In this document: positions 9,530 to 18,733 of the stretch, one piece after another
How positions within the stretch are numbered: position 1 is the stretch's first letter
How the letters are laid out: each line of letters starts with the position of its first letter
NCBI GenBank assembly: GCA_027482225.1
Contig: JAIXWD010000007.1
Location: 186,001 to 250,000, forward strand
Reading direction: 5' to 3'
Length of the DNA stretch: 64,000 nt
DNA from: Bacteroidota bacterium
GTDB lineage: Bacteria; Bacteroidota; Bacteroidia; UKL13-3
Made by a program: the position numbers and the translations under genes
Notes under the pieces: generated by a model
Databases searched by the model: none
Told to the model about the DNA's origin: nothing
What the model saw: only the letters and a program-made list of their open reading frames with translations

Positions 9530-10273
9530 TTAACTTTTAAAAATTTTGTAACTCGCTATTCCCCATTTATGTAAACGATATACAATTGAAGTATGCAATA
9601 CACCCAATCCATAAATACTGCTTCGTTTGAAATTTATACTTGATGCCTCTGGGAAATATTTAGTTGGACAAGTTACCTCGCCTATTTCAAAACCTTCGTT
9701 AAAAATCTGAGCTATCATTTGGTTGTCAAACACAAAATCATCACTACACAATTCGTAATTCACTTTTTGCAAAACTTCCTTACTAAATGCACGGTAACCT
9801 GTGTGGTATTCTGATAATTTTTGGCGCATCATGATGTTTTGAAACAAGGTTAATATCCTATTAAAAACATATTTGTACATTGGCATACCACCTTTTAACG
9901 CGCCCATACCAAGAATACGTGAACCAAAAACCACAGGATACACATCATAAGCAATAATACCTGCCATTGCATGTATTAACATGGGTGTATATTGGTAATC
10001 GGGGTGCAGCATTATTACAATATCAGCTCCAATTTCTTTGGCTTTATTGTAACATGTTTTTTGATTACCGCCATATCCTTTGTTTTGTTGATGTTTGATA
10101 ACATGCTTAATTCCTATTTCTTTTCCAAGCTCGCTTGTGTTGTCTTTACTGGCATCGTCTACCAAAATCACATCATCAACAATATCAAAAGGAATTTCGT
10201 TGTAGGTTTTAGATAAAGTTTGAGCCGCATTGTATGCTGGCAAAACCACTACTATTTTTTTGTTATTAAGCAT
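9530..10273 (-). CDS. Family 2 glycosyltransferase (DPM1-like)
   Basis: 247 residues with a GT-A fold: VVVLPAYNAAQTLSKTY at the N-terminus, DDVILVDDASKDNTSE (nucleotide-sugar binding), HQQNKGYGGNQKTCYNKA, and the acidic metal site IVIMLHPDYQY. EYHTGYRAFSKEVL follows later. There is no long membrane tail, so it is a soluble or peripheral enzyme. Close relatives transfer a sugar from a nucleotide donor to a polyprenyl phosphate or glycan; the acceptor is unknown. It is the last gene of a minus-strand run with the permease, outer-membrane protein and IscA-like genes, about 60 bases after the permease. Confidence 0.85.
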   Translation of the reverse strand: MLNNKKIVVVLPAYNAAQTLSKTYNEIPFDIVDDVILVDDASKDNTSELGKEIGIKHVIKHQQNKGYGGNQKTCYNKAKEIGADIVIMLHPDYQYTPMLIHAMAGIIAYDVYPVVFGSRILGMGALKGGMPMYKYVFNRILTLFQNIMMRQKLSEYHTGYRAFSKEVLQKVNYELCSDDFVFDNQMIAQIFNEGFEIGEVTCPTKYFPEASSINFKRSSIYGLGVLHTSIVYRLHKWGIASYKIFKS

Positions 10274-10333
10274 TGAATTGAAATATTGGCAAATATGCAG
10301 TTACGCATCCAAAATGCCAAACATAAAGGTTCC

Positions 10334-11566
10334 CTATTCATATCTTAAGGCTTCAATAGGATCTAATTTTGATGCTTTAACAGCAGGATAGTAACCCGAA
10401 ATTACACCCACTATTACACAAATAAATAAACCTAAAGCCATCCACAACCAAGGTATTATAAAGCCACCACCCATTAATAAACTTACAGCATTACCTATAG
10501 TTATACCTAGCAAAATGCCTCCTAAACCACCTATTTGACAAATTAAAATAGCTTCGAACAAAAACTGCCTACGTATGGTTGCGTTGTTGGCACCAATGGC
10601 CTTTCTTACTCCAATTTCTCTTGTACGTTCAGTAACAGATACCAACATAATATTCATCAATCCAACTGCTGCGCCTAGTAATGTAATAAAGGCTATAGCA
10701 CTTGCAGCTATAGTTACATAACTTATTGCCCCCATAGACTGTTGCGCCAAATTATCACTTTTAATAATTTCAAAATTATCCGGGGCGTATACTGCCAATT
10801 GCCTGATTCGTCTGAAAAGTGCTGTAGCCTCATCAACCCCTAAATCAAGTTGTTTTAAATCGTTTACCATTACGGTAATTACAAAACTAGTATTGGGTTT
10901 ACTAAAAGTTTGAATGGCATTTTTAAGGGGCACAATTACAATTCTGTCTCCGCCAAAACCCATGGCACTCCCCTTTTCATTCAAAGTTCCTATTACCCTA
11001 TATTTTGCTCCTCCAATAAAAACACTTTCGCCTATTGGATCCTTAATTTTAAATAGTTTTTTACGCAGCTCTTTACCTAAAATTACCACATTTTGGGCGC
11101 TTTCATTTTCTTTACTATTAAAGTTTCGCCCTTCCATAAGGCTATAACCACTTACTAATAAATAATTTTCATCTCCGCCCATTACCATAATGTTGGGTTC
11201 GGTTTTTATGCCATTGTGTTTTACTGTGCTAGCAAAACTTGCATTTACACTTAATGATGTGGTTGCAGGGAAATTAAATTGTTGGGCAAACGATTCTGCT
11301 TCAAATAAATTAATACTTCTGTAGCGTTTGGGTTGTTTTCCTCCTCCTCCAAAATGAATATTGTCGCCACGATTTTTAATATTAAAACTATTTGCACCCA
11401 TACTGGCAAAATTTTGGTTTAAGGCCAATTTTATTCCATCTATTGCGGTTAAAATCCCTACCAATGCCATTATACCAATTGAAATAATTAGCGCAGTAAT
11501 TATAGCTCGAAGTTTATTTCCTGCTATGCTTTGTAATGATATACGTAAAACATCTGTGGTGCGCAT
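10334..11566 (-). CDS. MacB/FtsX-type ABC transporter permease
   Basis: 410 residues. One N-terminal membrane helix (about 18-38) is followed by a large periplasmic MacB core domain (about 45-275) and three C-terminal helices. The signatures [18 protein letters not shown] and C-terminal DPIEALRYE are those of MacB/YknZ permeases. These proteins use mechanotransmission to export or extract lipoproteins, peptides or toxins and need a separate ATPase. No ABC ATPase gene is adjacent, so the partner must be encoded elsewhere. The upstream outer-membrane protein gene ends directly against its ATG, suggesting co-transcription. Confidence 0.9.
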   Translation of the reverse strand: MRTTDVLRISLQSIAGNKLRAIITALIISIGIMALVGILTAIDGIKLALNQNFASMGANSFNIKNRGDNIHFGGGGKQPKRYRSINLFEAESFAQQFNFPATTSLSVNASFASTVKHNGIKTEPNIMVMGGDENYLLVSGYSLMEGRNFNSKENESAQNVVILGKELRKKLFKIKDPIGESVFIGGAKYRVIGTLNEKGSAMGFGGDRIVIVPLKNAIQTFSKPNTSFVITVMVNDLKQLDLGVDEATALFRRIRQLAVYAPDNFEIIKSDNLAQQSMGAISYVTIAASAIAFITLLGAAVGLMNIMLVSVTERTREIGVRKAIGANNATIRRQFLFEAILICQIGGLGGILLGITIGNAVSLLMGGGFIIPWLWMALGLFICVIVGVISGYYPAVKASKLDPIEALRYE

Positions 11567-12274
11567 TTATTTATTCTTTTTAGTTTGGATAAAGTTGGGT
11601 GTCCAAAACAAACTCAATTGTAAGTTGGCGATTGAATATAAAAAAGAAGTATTGTAATTGTAATCTGTATAAGTTGTGTAGTTTGAGGGGATTGATGTGT
11701 AATCTTTACGATAAGCAGCACCAACCATAACTAGCGGTAAAGTTAAGCGAAATGTAAAGTTGTTATTATGCTTATACAAAGCACCTATACTTAAAGCATA
11801 TGATAAAAAATGTGATATCCTGTTGGGATTTGGAACTGCAACTGGTCCACCATTTTTGTTGTAATTTCTTAAATAATTATAGCCATAGTTGAAATTTTGA
11901 TGAACCAATACAAAGAACTTATTCTGATACAAATTTTTAAAGTTCATTTTACCAATTGACCCACCAAAGCTATTAGACCAATTTATAGTTGTTGAATAAT
12001 CAAAGCGATTAACTGCGCTGTTTAGCTCAAAAGTTAAAGCCTTATTTTTAGCATAGAATAATCCGAAACCAATTGCAGCTTGTAATGCGTGAGATTCCCA
12101 ATTATCAAAGTTTATGTTACCCGTCTGACTTTTATCTCTTGCATCAACCCTGAAAGTATTTGATCCAGCTAAACCAAATGACAAAAACCTACCACTAAAT
12201 AATGTAGCACTGTCGTTTTGCGCATTGGTTGCAAAACATATTATTGTAAAACATAATAAGCAGCAAGTTTTCAA
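11567..12274 (-). CDS. Putative outer-membrane beta-barrel protein
   Basis: 235 residues with a signal peptide (1-18, ICFATNAQ). The body is rich in Tyr, Phe and Asn and alternates as in beta-strands (AAIGFGLFYAKNKALTFEL, NKFFVLVHQNFNYGYNYL, FTFRLTLPLVMVGAAYRK, YSIANLQLSLFWTPNF). This is typical of small Bacteroidota outer-membrane barrel proteins of unknown function. I do not recognise a specific family. It is directly upstream of the MacB-type permease with zero spacing, which would be consistent with a shared export or envelope role (inference). Confidence 0.65.
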   Translation of the reverse strand: MKTCCLLCFTIICFATNAQNDSATLFSGRFLSFGLAGSNTFRVDARDKSQTGNINFDNWESHALQAAIGFGLFYAKNKALTFELNSAVNRFDYSTTINWSNSFGGSIGKMNFKNLYQNKFFVLVHQNFNYGYNYLRNYNKNGGPVAVPNPNRISHFLSYALSIGALYKHNNNFTFRLTLPLVMVGAAYRKDYTSIPSNYTTYTDYNYNTSFLYSIANLQLSLFWTPNFIQTKKNK

Positions 12275-12289
12275 ATGATTGTGTTTATG

Positions 12290-12589
12290 TTATTTTGCTA
12301 ACTCAACGAAGGTAAACCCTTTTCTATTACCATCCTCAACATAATCTATTTGCATACCTGCAAAAAAGAAAACCTCGCCCGGACTATAAATTACATTTAT
12401 GCCTTGTATGTTGGTTAATTTATCCTTGTCTGTTTTTTCATCAAAACCAATTAATAACCTTTTGTTGGTTTCGTTTTTTTGTCGAATACCCACACGTAAA
12501 AAATTATTAGCAGGTATTTGAAGTGTTTGCTGGTATTTTTCTATGGCTTGAATAGCCAATGGTGTAAAATGTATGATTTCCATGTGCAT
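12290..12589 (-). CDS. IscA/HesB-fold protein lacking all cluster cysteines
   Basis: 99 residues. The layout follows A-type Fe-S carriers: ITPxA-like FTPLAIQAIEKY, then LRVGIRQKNETNKRLLIGFDE, GINVIYSPGEVFFFAGMQIDYVEDGNRKGFTFVE. Canonical IscA has Cys after LRVGV..GGC and a C-terminal CGCG. Here there is no Cys at all and the protein stops at FVELAK. It therefore cannot hold a cluster in the known way and may be a structural or regulatory paralogue. It heads the minus-strand run containing the outer-membrane protein, permease and glycosyltransferase genes. The start could be Met1 or Met3. Confidence 0.8.
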   Translation of the reverse strand: MHMEIIHFTPLAIQAIEKYQQTLQIPANNFLRVGIRQKNETNKRLLIGFDEKTDKDKLTNIQGINVIYSPGEVFFFAGMQIDYVEDGNRKGFTFVELAK

Positions 12590-12741
12590 TGCAAATAAAC
12601 AAAAAATCAGTCAGCTTATTTGGTGATTTTGATTAGTGTTTTAATCCATACCTACAATGTTAACTAATGGTAGATAACAATTACTGTAGTTATTTTTTTT
12701 TGCCAAAAAAAGTAGACACTTTTACAACAAACTTTAATACT

Positions 12742-14118
12742 ATGGCAAAGATTTTAATTATAGATGACGAGAAGGCTATTCGTACAACATTGAAAGAGAT
12801 TTTAGAATACGAAGGCTATATTGTTGATGAGGCTGCCGATGGCGCCACTGGTTTAGAGAAGATAGAAAACGATGATTATGCGGCCGTTTTGTGTGATGTA
12901 AAAATGCCTAAAATGGATGGACTTGAGGTTTTAACCAAAGCACATGAAATTGATGACGATATTCCTTTCGTAATGATATCTGGACATGGCACCATTGAAA
13001 CTGCCGTGGAAGCAACCAAAAAAGGTGCATATGATTTCATTTCAAAACCACCTGATTTAAATCGTTTATTAATTACCCTGCGCAATGCCATCGACCGCAA
13101 AAGTATGGTGGTTGAAAACAAGGTGTTAAAGCGTAAAGTGGGCAAAACACGCGAAATTATTGGTGATAGTCCTGCTATCATGAATATAATTGAAACAATT
13201 GACAAAGTTGCACCTACCGATGCTCGAGTACTAATTACAGGTGAAAACGGAACTGGTAAAGAATTGGTAGCTCGCTGGATCCATGAAAAAAGCAACCGTG
13301 CAAAAAATACCTTAATTGAAGTAAACTGTGCCGCTATTCCTACCGAGCTAATTGAGAGTGAACTGTTTGGCCATGAAAAAGGTGCATTTACCTCAGCTTT
13401 AAAACAACGCATTGGAAAGTTTGAACAAGCACATGAGGGTACTTTGTTTTTAGATGAAATTGGCGACATGAGCCTAGGTGCACAAGCCAAGGTTTTACGT
13501 GCATTACAAGAAAATAAAATTACTCGCGTAGGTGGCGACAAGGATATTGAAGTAAATGTTAGGGTAATTGCTGCAACCAATAAAGACTTATTAAAGGAAA
13601 TAGAAAAAGGTAATTTCCGTATGGATTTATATCACCGTTTAAGTGTAATTTTAATACACGTACCAAGCCTTAACGAGCGTAAAGACGATATTCCATTACT
13701 TGCCGAAAGGTTTGTTAAAGAAGTATGTGAAGATAACGGTGTTTCCAAAAAAATGTTTACACCAAATGCATTAAACGAACTAAAGAAAATGAATTGGAGT
13801 GGTAACATTCGTGAATTGCGCAACTTAGTAGAACGTTTAATTATATTAAGCGGACAACGTATAACAGAGGAAGATGTTGTAAAATATGCGAGCCCAAGCC
13901 ACAGCCAAAGCAACGAAAAAAGTGTGTTCGAAAAATTCTCGACCCTGCAAGATTTTAAAGACCATGTAGAGAAGATTTTTATTGAAGAAAAACTAAAAAA
14001 GAACGGCTGGAATGTGGCCAAAACTGCTCAAGAAATTGACATACAACGTAGCCACTTGTATAACAAAATTGAGAAATACAGCCTACGAAGAGGCGAGGTT
14101 AGTGAAATAAATTTGTAA
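12742..14118 (+). CDS. Sigma-54-dependent response regulator (NtrC/AtoC family)
   Basis: 458 residues from the ATG at 12742; an upstream in-frame ATG at 12667 adds 25 residues that fit no domain, so I reject it. Domains: receiver (1-120, phospho-acceptor Asp52 in CDVKMP, SGHG, FISKPP), AAA+ domain (about 145-375, Walker A GENGTGKE, Walker B LFLDEIGDM) and Fis-type HTH (about 410-455, WNVAKTAQEIDIQRSHLYNKI). The sigma-54 contact loop reads GAFTSA rather than GAFTGA. It activates RpoN promoters in the cytoplasm. No histidine kinase is nearby, so the signal is unknown. A hairpin terminator follows. Confidence 0.93.
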   Translation: MAKILIIDDEKAIRTTLKEILEYEGYIVDEAADGATGLEKIENDDYAAVLCDVKMPKMDGLEVLTKAHEIDDDIPFVMISGHGTIETAVEATKKGAYDFISKPPDLNRLLITLRNAIDRKSMVVENKVLKRKVGKTREIIGDSPAIMNIIETIDKVAPTDARVLITGENGTGKELVARWIHEKSNRAKNTLIEVNCAAIPTELIESELFGHEKGAFTSALKQRIGKFEQAHEGTLFLDEIGDMSLGAQAKVLRALQENKITRVGGDKDIEVNVRVIAATNKDLLKEIEKGNFRMDLYHRLSVILIHVPSLNERKDDIPLLAERFVKEVCEDNGVSKKMFTPNALNELKKMNWSGNIRELRNLVERLIILSGQRITEEDVVKYASPSHSQSNEKSVFEKFSTLQDFKDHVEKIFIEEKLKKNGWNVAKTAQEIDIQRSHLYNKIEKYSLRRGEVSEINL

Positions 14119-14131
14119 TACATTTGCAAAA

Positions 14132-14168
14132 CCCTAACGGCAGCAATTAGCTCCGTTAGGGCTTTAAA
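14132..14168 (+). terminator. Hairpin terminator after the response regulator
   Basis: A 9-bp stem CCCTAACGG/CCGTTAGGG (14132-14140 with 14153-14161) is followed by a short T-containing tail. It ends only ten bases before the sua5 ATG, so sua5 is either read through or has its own signals overlapping the hairpin. Confidence 0.65.
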
Positions 14169-14170
14169 TT

Positions 14171-15139
14171 ATGGTTGGAGCAAACATACAAGCCGCAATT
14201 TCTCATTTACAACAAGGCCACTTGGTTGCTATACCTACCGAAACCGTTTATGGTTTAGCAGCCAATGCATTTAACCCAGAAGCCGTTGCAAAAATATTTG
14301 TTGTCAAAAATCGTCCTGCATTTAATCCTCTTATTATTCATACCAACAACTTAAGTCGCTTGCAAAAATGGGGATTAAATTTACCTGATAAAATGTTGCA
14401 ACTTGCCGCTCATTTCTCTCCAGGGCCATTAACTTATGTTATTCCAAAAAGTGATTTTATTCCTGATATTGTTACGGCAGGCACCCAAGCAGTAGCGGTG
14501 CGAATTCCAAACCATCCATTAACTTTAGATTTGTTAAGTAAACTTGAATTCCCATTAGCGGCACCAAGTGCTAACCCCAGCGGATATGTAAGTCCTACAA
14601 CAGCGCAACACGTTAACCAACAATTAGGCCATGTTATACCATACATTTTAGATGGTGGTGCATGTGAAGTTGGTTTAGAATCAACCATCATCAGTTTCCT
14701 AGATAATACGCCTACCCTGCTTCGCCATGGTGGAATTACCTTGGAGCAGATTGAATTAGTTATTGGAAAAGTAAATGATAAACCAAGTGAATCTAGTGAA
14801 GAAATACTTACTGATAATCCCGTTGCACCAGGTCAATTGGCCAAGCATTATGCAACAAAACACTTGCTTATACATGATAATCCATTATTACATTTTAAAA
14901 ATTACAACCCATTAAAAACAGCTGTAATTTCTTTTAAAACAGTTTACCCACAAGTGCCGCCTCAATTTCAGTTTGTTTTATCTAACAAAGGTAATATGGC
15001 AGAGGCTGCGCAAAAACTTTTTGCCGTTATGCGTTTGGTTGATAACATGGATGTAGACGTAATTCTTGCAGAAAAGTTCCCAGATGAGGGTTTGGGTAAA
15101 GCCATAAATGATAGGCTGAAACGAGCAAGTGTTAAATAA
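14171..15139 (+). CDS. L-threonylcarbamoyladenylate synthase (Sua5/YrdC/TsaC family)
   Basis: 322 residues. The YrdC domain spans about 1-200 (GHLVAIPTETVYGLAANAFN, VKNRPAFNPL, FSPGPLTYVI, VAVRIPNHP, LAAPSANPSG, GLESTIISF). It is followed by a linker (NPVAPGQLAKHYATKH) and a Sua5 C-terminal domain, making it the long Sua5 form rather than the short TsaC. It makes threonylcarbamoyl-AMP from Thr, bicarbonate and ATP for t6A at position 37 of ANN-decoding tRNAs. TsaD, the next enzyme, is at 36.0 kb. It converges with rlpA with a five-base gap. Confidence 0.93.
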   Translation: MVGANIQAAISHLQQGHLVAIPTETVYGLAANAFNPEAVAKIFVVKNRPAFNPLIIHTNNLSRLQKWGLNLPDKMLQLAAHFSPGPLTYVIPKSDFIPDIVTAGTQAVAVRIPNHPLTLDLLSKLEFPLAAPSANPSGYVSPTTAQHVNQQLGHVIPYILDGGACEVGLESTIISFLDNTPTLLRHGGITLEQIELVIGKVNDKPSESSEEILTDNPVAPGQLAKHYATKHLLIHDNPLLHFKNYNPLKTAVISFKTVYPQVPPQFQFVLSNKGNMAEAAQKLFAVMRLVDNMDVDVILAEKFPDEGLGKAINDRLKRASVK

Positions 15140-15144
15140 TTAAA

Positions 15145-15621
15145 TTAATTTGGTGTGTAACCTGATGGCCACTCAACTACCCTAATTTTAACTTTTAATA
15201 ATCCTGCCCCTTTTGTTAAACCTAACTGTCTGGCAGCTTCATAACTTAAATCAATAATGCGTTTACGGCTATATGGGCCACGATCGTTAACCCTAACCAC
15301 AAGCCATTTACCTGTTTGAGCATTAGCAACCCTTACCAATGTGCCAAATGGCAAAGTACGATGTGCAGCAGTTAATTTTCTTCCACTGTATCGCTCGCCA
15401 CTTGCTGTGCGCCTGCCATTAAATTTTTTTGCGTAATACGAGGCAATTCCAGTTTGCTTAAACGTTTTAATTGGTTTAAGTTTCACCGAATCAGTCGGTT
15501 GAATTGATAAACCGAAATCTGCCTGTTGTGGTGTATCTTGAGTCTGGGCATCAACCCAAAAATAAAATACACCAAGCAATAAAACGAGTATGCTTATTTT
15601 GTACTTAATTTGATGAAACAT
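15145..15621 (-). CDS. rlpA: RlpA-like septal ring/lytic transglycosylase family lipoprotein-type protein
   Basis: 158 residues from the ATG at 15621, which gives a clean signal peptide (ILVLLLGVFYFWVDAQ). The alternative ATG at 15654 would overlap the divergent rarA start and only adds residues in front of the signal. The double-psi beta-barrel domain (about 65-150) has GIASYYAKKFNGRRTASGE, KLTAAHRTLPFGTLVRV and VRVNDRGPYSRKRIIDLS. RlpA enzymes cleave denuded glycan strands at septa in the periplasm. No SPOR domain is present, so this is a minimal version. No lipobox Cys is visible, unlike E. coli RlpA. Confidence 0.88.
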   Translation of the reverse strand: MFHQIKYKISILVLLLGVFYFWVDAQTQDTPQQADFGLSIQPTDSVKLKPIKTFKQTGIASYYAKKFNGRRTASGERYSGRKLTAAHRTLPFGTLVRVANAQTGKWLVVRVNDRGPYSRKRIIDLSYEAARQLGLTKGAGLLKVKIRVVEWPSGYTPN

Positions 15622-15646
15622 TGGCGCAATATATGCATTTTCAGTA

Positions 15647-16909
15647 ATGAACACTTATAAACCTTTAGCTGAACGAGTTAGACCCAAAAATTTAGAACAA
15701 TACATTGGACAGGAACACCTAACAGGAACTGATGCGCCTTTACGAAAAGCCATTGTTGCCAAAAATATTCCGAGTATCATTTTTTGGGGGCCTCCGGGTG
15801 TAGGTAAAACCACGCTAGCGCGTATAATTGGTAAAGAGTTAGGATTACAATTTTATCAATTAAGTGCTATTAGTGCAGGTGTTGCCGAAGTGCGCAAGGT
15901 TATTGAAGACGCAAAAAAAATAGGTAAAGTACTCTTGTTTCTAGATGAAATACATCGATTTAATAAAAGTCAGCAGGATGCATTATTGGGTGCAGTAGAA
16001 AGCGGACATATTGTTTTGATTGGTGCTACAACAGAAAACCCTTCGTTTGAGGTAAACAATGCTTTGCTTTCTAGATGCCAAGTATATATTTTAAAAGAAT
16101 TAGATGTTGATGCGTTAACTAAAATAATCCATCAAGCTATTGCAAATGATGAAGTATTGAAGCTAAAGCAAATAAACTTGGTGGAACACGAAGCCTTGTA
16201 TTTATTCTCGGGTGGTGATGCGCGCAAGTTGTTAAACATACTTGAAATATTGGCTAATCAACCAGAGCAAGAGATAAGTATTACCAATAAACTAGTTAAA
16301 GATACCTTACAACAAAACATTGCCTTACACGATAAAGGTGGCGAAGCACATTACAATATTATTTCGGCCTTTATTAAATCAATACGTGGAAGCGATCCCA
16401 ATGGCGCAGTTTATTGGTTGGCAAGTATGCTTACTGGTGGCGAAGATGTCAAATTTATAGCACGCAGGATGCTGATTTTGGCTAGTGAAGATATTGGCAA
16501 CGCAAACCCAAATGCATTGCTTGTTGCAAACCAAACATTTACATCGGTAAATATTATTGGTATGCCCGAAGCCCGAATTATTTTAAGTCAGTGTGCCACT
16601 TATTTAGCGTGCAGCCCCAAAAGTAATGCTGCTTACAAGGCGATTAATGAAGCTATGGATTTGGTTCATAAAACTGGGCAATTACCAGTGCCTTTGCATT
16701 TGCGAAATGCTCCAACAAAATTAATGAACGAATTGGGCTATGGAAAAGATTATAAATATGCACACGATTATGAAAACAACTTTGTAGAAGTTGAATTTTT
16801 GCCTGATGGTTTAATAGGAAAAGCCTTTTACGAACCAGGTGATAACGCCCGCGAAAAAGAACAACGTGCGTTTTTACAACAACGTTGGAAAGAGAAATAT
16901 GGGTATTAG
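15647..16909 (+). CDS. rarA: Replication-associated recombination protein RarA (MgsA)
   Basis: 420 residues, full length. It is a AAA+ clamp-loader-like ATPase: N-terminal PLAERVRPKNLEQYIGQEHL, Walker A WGPPGVGKTTLARI, Walker B LLFLDEIHRFNKSQQDALL, sensor GATTENPSFEVNNALLSRC. The C-terminal half carries the tetramerisation region (GGEAHYNIISAFIKSIRGSDPNGAVYWLA, RRMLILASEDIGNANP). RarA acts at stalled forks and DNA ends. It is divergent from rlpA with a very short intergenic region. Confidence 0.95.
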   Translation: MNTYKPLAERVRPKNLEQYIGQEHLTGTDAPLRKAIVAKNIPSIIFWGPPGVGKTTLARIIGKELGLQFYQLSAISAGVAEVRKVIEDAKKIGKVLLFLDEIHRFNKSQQDALLGAVESGHIVLIGATTENPSFEVNNALLSRCQVYILKELDVDALTKIIHQAIANDEVLKLKQINLVEHEALYLFSGGDARKLLNILEILANQPEQEISITNKLVKDTLQQNIALHDKGGEAHYNIISAFIKSIRGSDPNGAVYWLASMLTGGEDVKFIARRMLILASEDIGNANPNALLVANQTFTSVNIIGMPEARIILSQCATYLACSPKSNAAYKAINEAMDLVHKTGQLPVPLHLRNAPTKLMNELGYGKDYKYAHDYENNFVEVEFLPDGLIGKAFYEPGDNAREKEQRAFLQQRWKEKYGY

Positions 16910-17021
16910 CTATTCTTGTATCATAAAACCTAGAAAGCATAAATTATACCTTTATCATTAAGCCTACTTGTAATTGCTATTTGAACGTGTTAATTTGCCA
17001 ATGATTTAACAATGCTATATT

Positions 17022-17549
17022 ATGATAAGAGGGCCTTTTAATTTACAAAACTGGATTGACGAAAACCGTCATTTATTAAAACCACCTATAGCCAATAAAA
17101 ATTTATACCCCGAAGGAACAGACTTTATTGTAATGATTGTGGGTGGACCAAATGCCCGTAAAGATTATCATTATAATGAAACCGAAGAGTTGTTTTACCA
17201 ACTAGAAGGCAACATCACTGTTCGCATACAAGAAGATGGTGCATCACGTGAAATTCAATTAGGCCCAGGCGATATGTTTTTATGTCCGCCTAAAACACCT
17301 CATTCACCAGTGCGCGCAGAAGGTTCAATTGGATTGGTAATTGAGCGAATTCGTGCAGGAAAAGGATTTAATGATGGCTTATTATGGTTTTGCGAAAAAT
17401 GTAATAACCCACTTCATGCTGATTATTTTGAATTACATGATATTGAAAAAGACTTCTTACCGCGTTTTAAAACATACTATGGTAGCGAAGAATTGCGTAC
17501 CTGTAAAAAGTGTAGTCATATAATGGAAGCCGATCCACGATTTATTTAA
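17022..17549 (+). CDS. nbaC: 3-hydroxyanthranilate 3,4-dioxygenase
   Basis: 175 residues. It is a cupin enzyme with the iron ligands in DYHYNETEELFYQLEG (His and Glu) and PPKTPHSPVR (His). An additional rubredoxin-like iron site is formed by CEKCNNP and CKKCSH near the C-terminus, as in bacterial homologues. It opens the ring of 3-hydroxyanthranilate to give the precursor of quinolinate in tryptophan-to-NAD synthesis. No other kynurenine-pathway gene is in the window. It is followed by a good terminator. Confidence 0.95.
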   Translation: MIRGPFNLQNWIDENRHLLKPPIANKNLYPEGTDFIVMIVGGPNARKDYHYNETEELFYQLEGNITVRIQEDGASREIQLGPGDMFLCPPKTPHSPVRAEGSIGLVIERIRAGKGFNDGLLWFCEKCNNPLHADYFELHDIEKDFLPRFKTYYGSEELRTCKKCSHIMEADPRFI

Positions 17550-17570
17550 ATACAACAGTTTATATATTAT

Positions 17571-17608
17571 AATAGCCGCTCCAAATACATTGTTGCGGCT
17601 ATTTTTTT
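17571..17608 (+). terminator. Rho-independent terminator after 3-hydroxyanthranilate dioxygenase
   Basis: A 9-bp stem AATAGCCGC/GCGGCTATT (17571-17579 with 17595-17603) is followed by a run of seven T (17602-17608). It also separates the convergent DUF1223 gene. Confidence 0.88.
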
Positions 17609-17619
17609 GGTTGAATATT

Positions 17620-18393
17620 TTATTTGGTTTCTTGACGTTGGTTGAACTCCATTACTTGACATGCAAGTATTTGTTTACTGTTTTTGTGTTGTATAAAACC
17701 AAAAACCGCATATTTATCAAAGTCAACATTTGGAACTGGAAACAACATAGGCACTGTTCCTTTCGCAGCAACCATATCACTGGTTGCAATCTTACGAACT
17801 ACGTTATGATGGCTTAGTTTAATATCTTTGTTTTCTCCAGCATGAGGTATACTTGTTGCCTCTTTTTGAACCAATACAAAATATATATCTAAACTATCGG
17901 CCTTACCATTTAACTCATAATTAAACAACATAGTTTTGCTTTCAGGGCTCCATGAAGCAGACATTAACAAATAATGTTCAGCTGGTTTACGGGTAAAGTT
18001 TTCTATTAATTTACCTACTTCATTTTTTGCACCAGCAGGTAAGGCCCCTTTGCCATTTACAAACACCATTGGCGTATACATGGCGCGTTGGTTATTGGCT
18101 AAAGCCATCATCTCCTGTCTTTTGGTGTACAACGAATCAGAAAATGGATCTACCCAACCAGATTGGTTCCATAAATCTACATGGTAATCAATTGTGTATA
18201 CCTGTAGTTTTGAAGAGTCGGCTATGGCTCTAATTTGCATAGCAAAAGCATCAGCTTGCGGACAACTACTGCAACCCTCTGAAGTATAAAACTCAACCAA
18301 AACAGTTGGAACAAAACGATTAAGCTGTTGGGCAGTTGTTGCCAATGAAAACGTAAAACCAATTATGAATAAGAAAACTAACTTTTTAATCAT
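17620..18393 (-). CDS. DUF1223 family secreted thioredoxin-like protein
   Basis: 257 residues with a signal peptide (1-21, FTFSLATTAQ). The family signature VEFYTSEGCSSCPQADAF holds a CxxC in a thioredoxin-like fold. YTIDYHVDLWNQSGWVDPFS and TPMVFVNGKGALPAG (cis-Pro region) follow, with a beta-rich C-terminal domain. DUF1223 proteins are periplasmic or exported and their function is not settled. The CxxC suggests a redox or metal role. It is divergent from dnaX across 340 bases. Confidence 0.88.
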   Translation of the reverse strand: MIKKLVFLFIIGFTFSLATTAQQLNRFVPTVLVEFYTSEGCSSCPQADAFAMQIRAIADSSKLQVYTIDYHVDLWNQSGWVDPFSDSLYTKRQEMMALANNQRAMYTPMVFVNGKGALPAGAKNEVGKLIENFTRKPAEHYLLMSASWSPESKTMLFNYELNGKADSLDIYFVLVQKEATSIPHAGENKDIKLSHHNVVRKIATSDMVAAKGTVPMLFPVPNVDFDKYAVFGFIQHKNSKQILACQVMEFNQRQETK

Positions 18394-18733
18394 GTGTATT
18401 TATAATGGTTGGTAAATTTATTAAAAACCTTTCAATAGTGTATAATATAAAAAGAAAAATAAGAAAATCGACAATTGAATTTAATGAGAAATCAAAAAAA
18501 GTTTGATAGGTAATAGGCTTATAACATAACCAGAAAAATACAAGTTATTATTATTAGCGTATGAGTAAACAACCCAAAAAATTAAAAAGTATATCAACAA
18601 ACTAATAATAATTTACTAAAACCTTTAAAGCACAAGCCAATAAGCAGCAATTCTATAGAACCTCCTCTATCCCAAGTAAAAACAATTCATCAACATGTGT
18701 GCAAGATTTGGTATTAAATGATAAATTAGCGGC
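18394..18733. other. Divergent intergenic region between DUF1223 and dnaX
   Basis: AT-rich DNA that must contain promoters for both flanking genes. I see no hairpin, repeat or ORF of coding quality; the only short ATG frame (from about 18560) is 14 codons long. Confidence 0.5.

Noticed and set aside
12876-13580. Long minus-strand frame opposite the response regulator
   Set aside because: Antisense shadow of conserved AAA+ sequence; low-complexity Ser/Pro composition without family features.
17022-17549. Link of 3-hydroxyanthranilate dioxygenase (kynurenine pathway) to the kynurenine-forming MbnH cassette
   Set aside because: One acts on free metabolites for NAD synthesis and the other on a protein Trp; they are 11 kb apart and in different transcription units.
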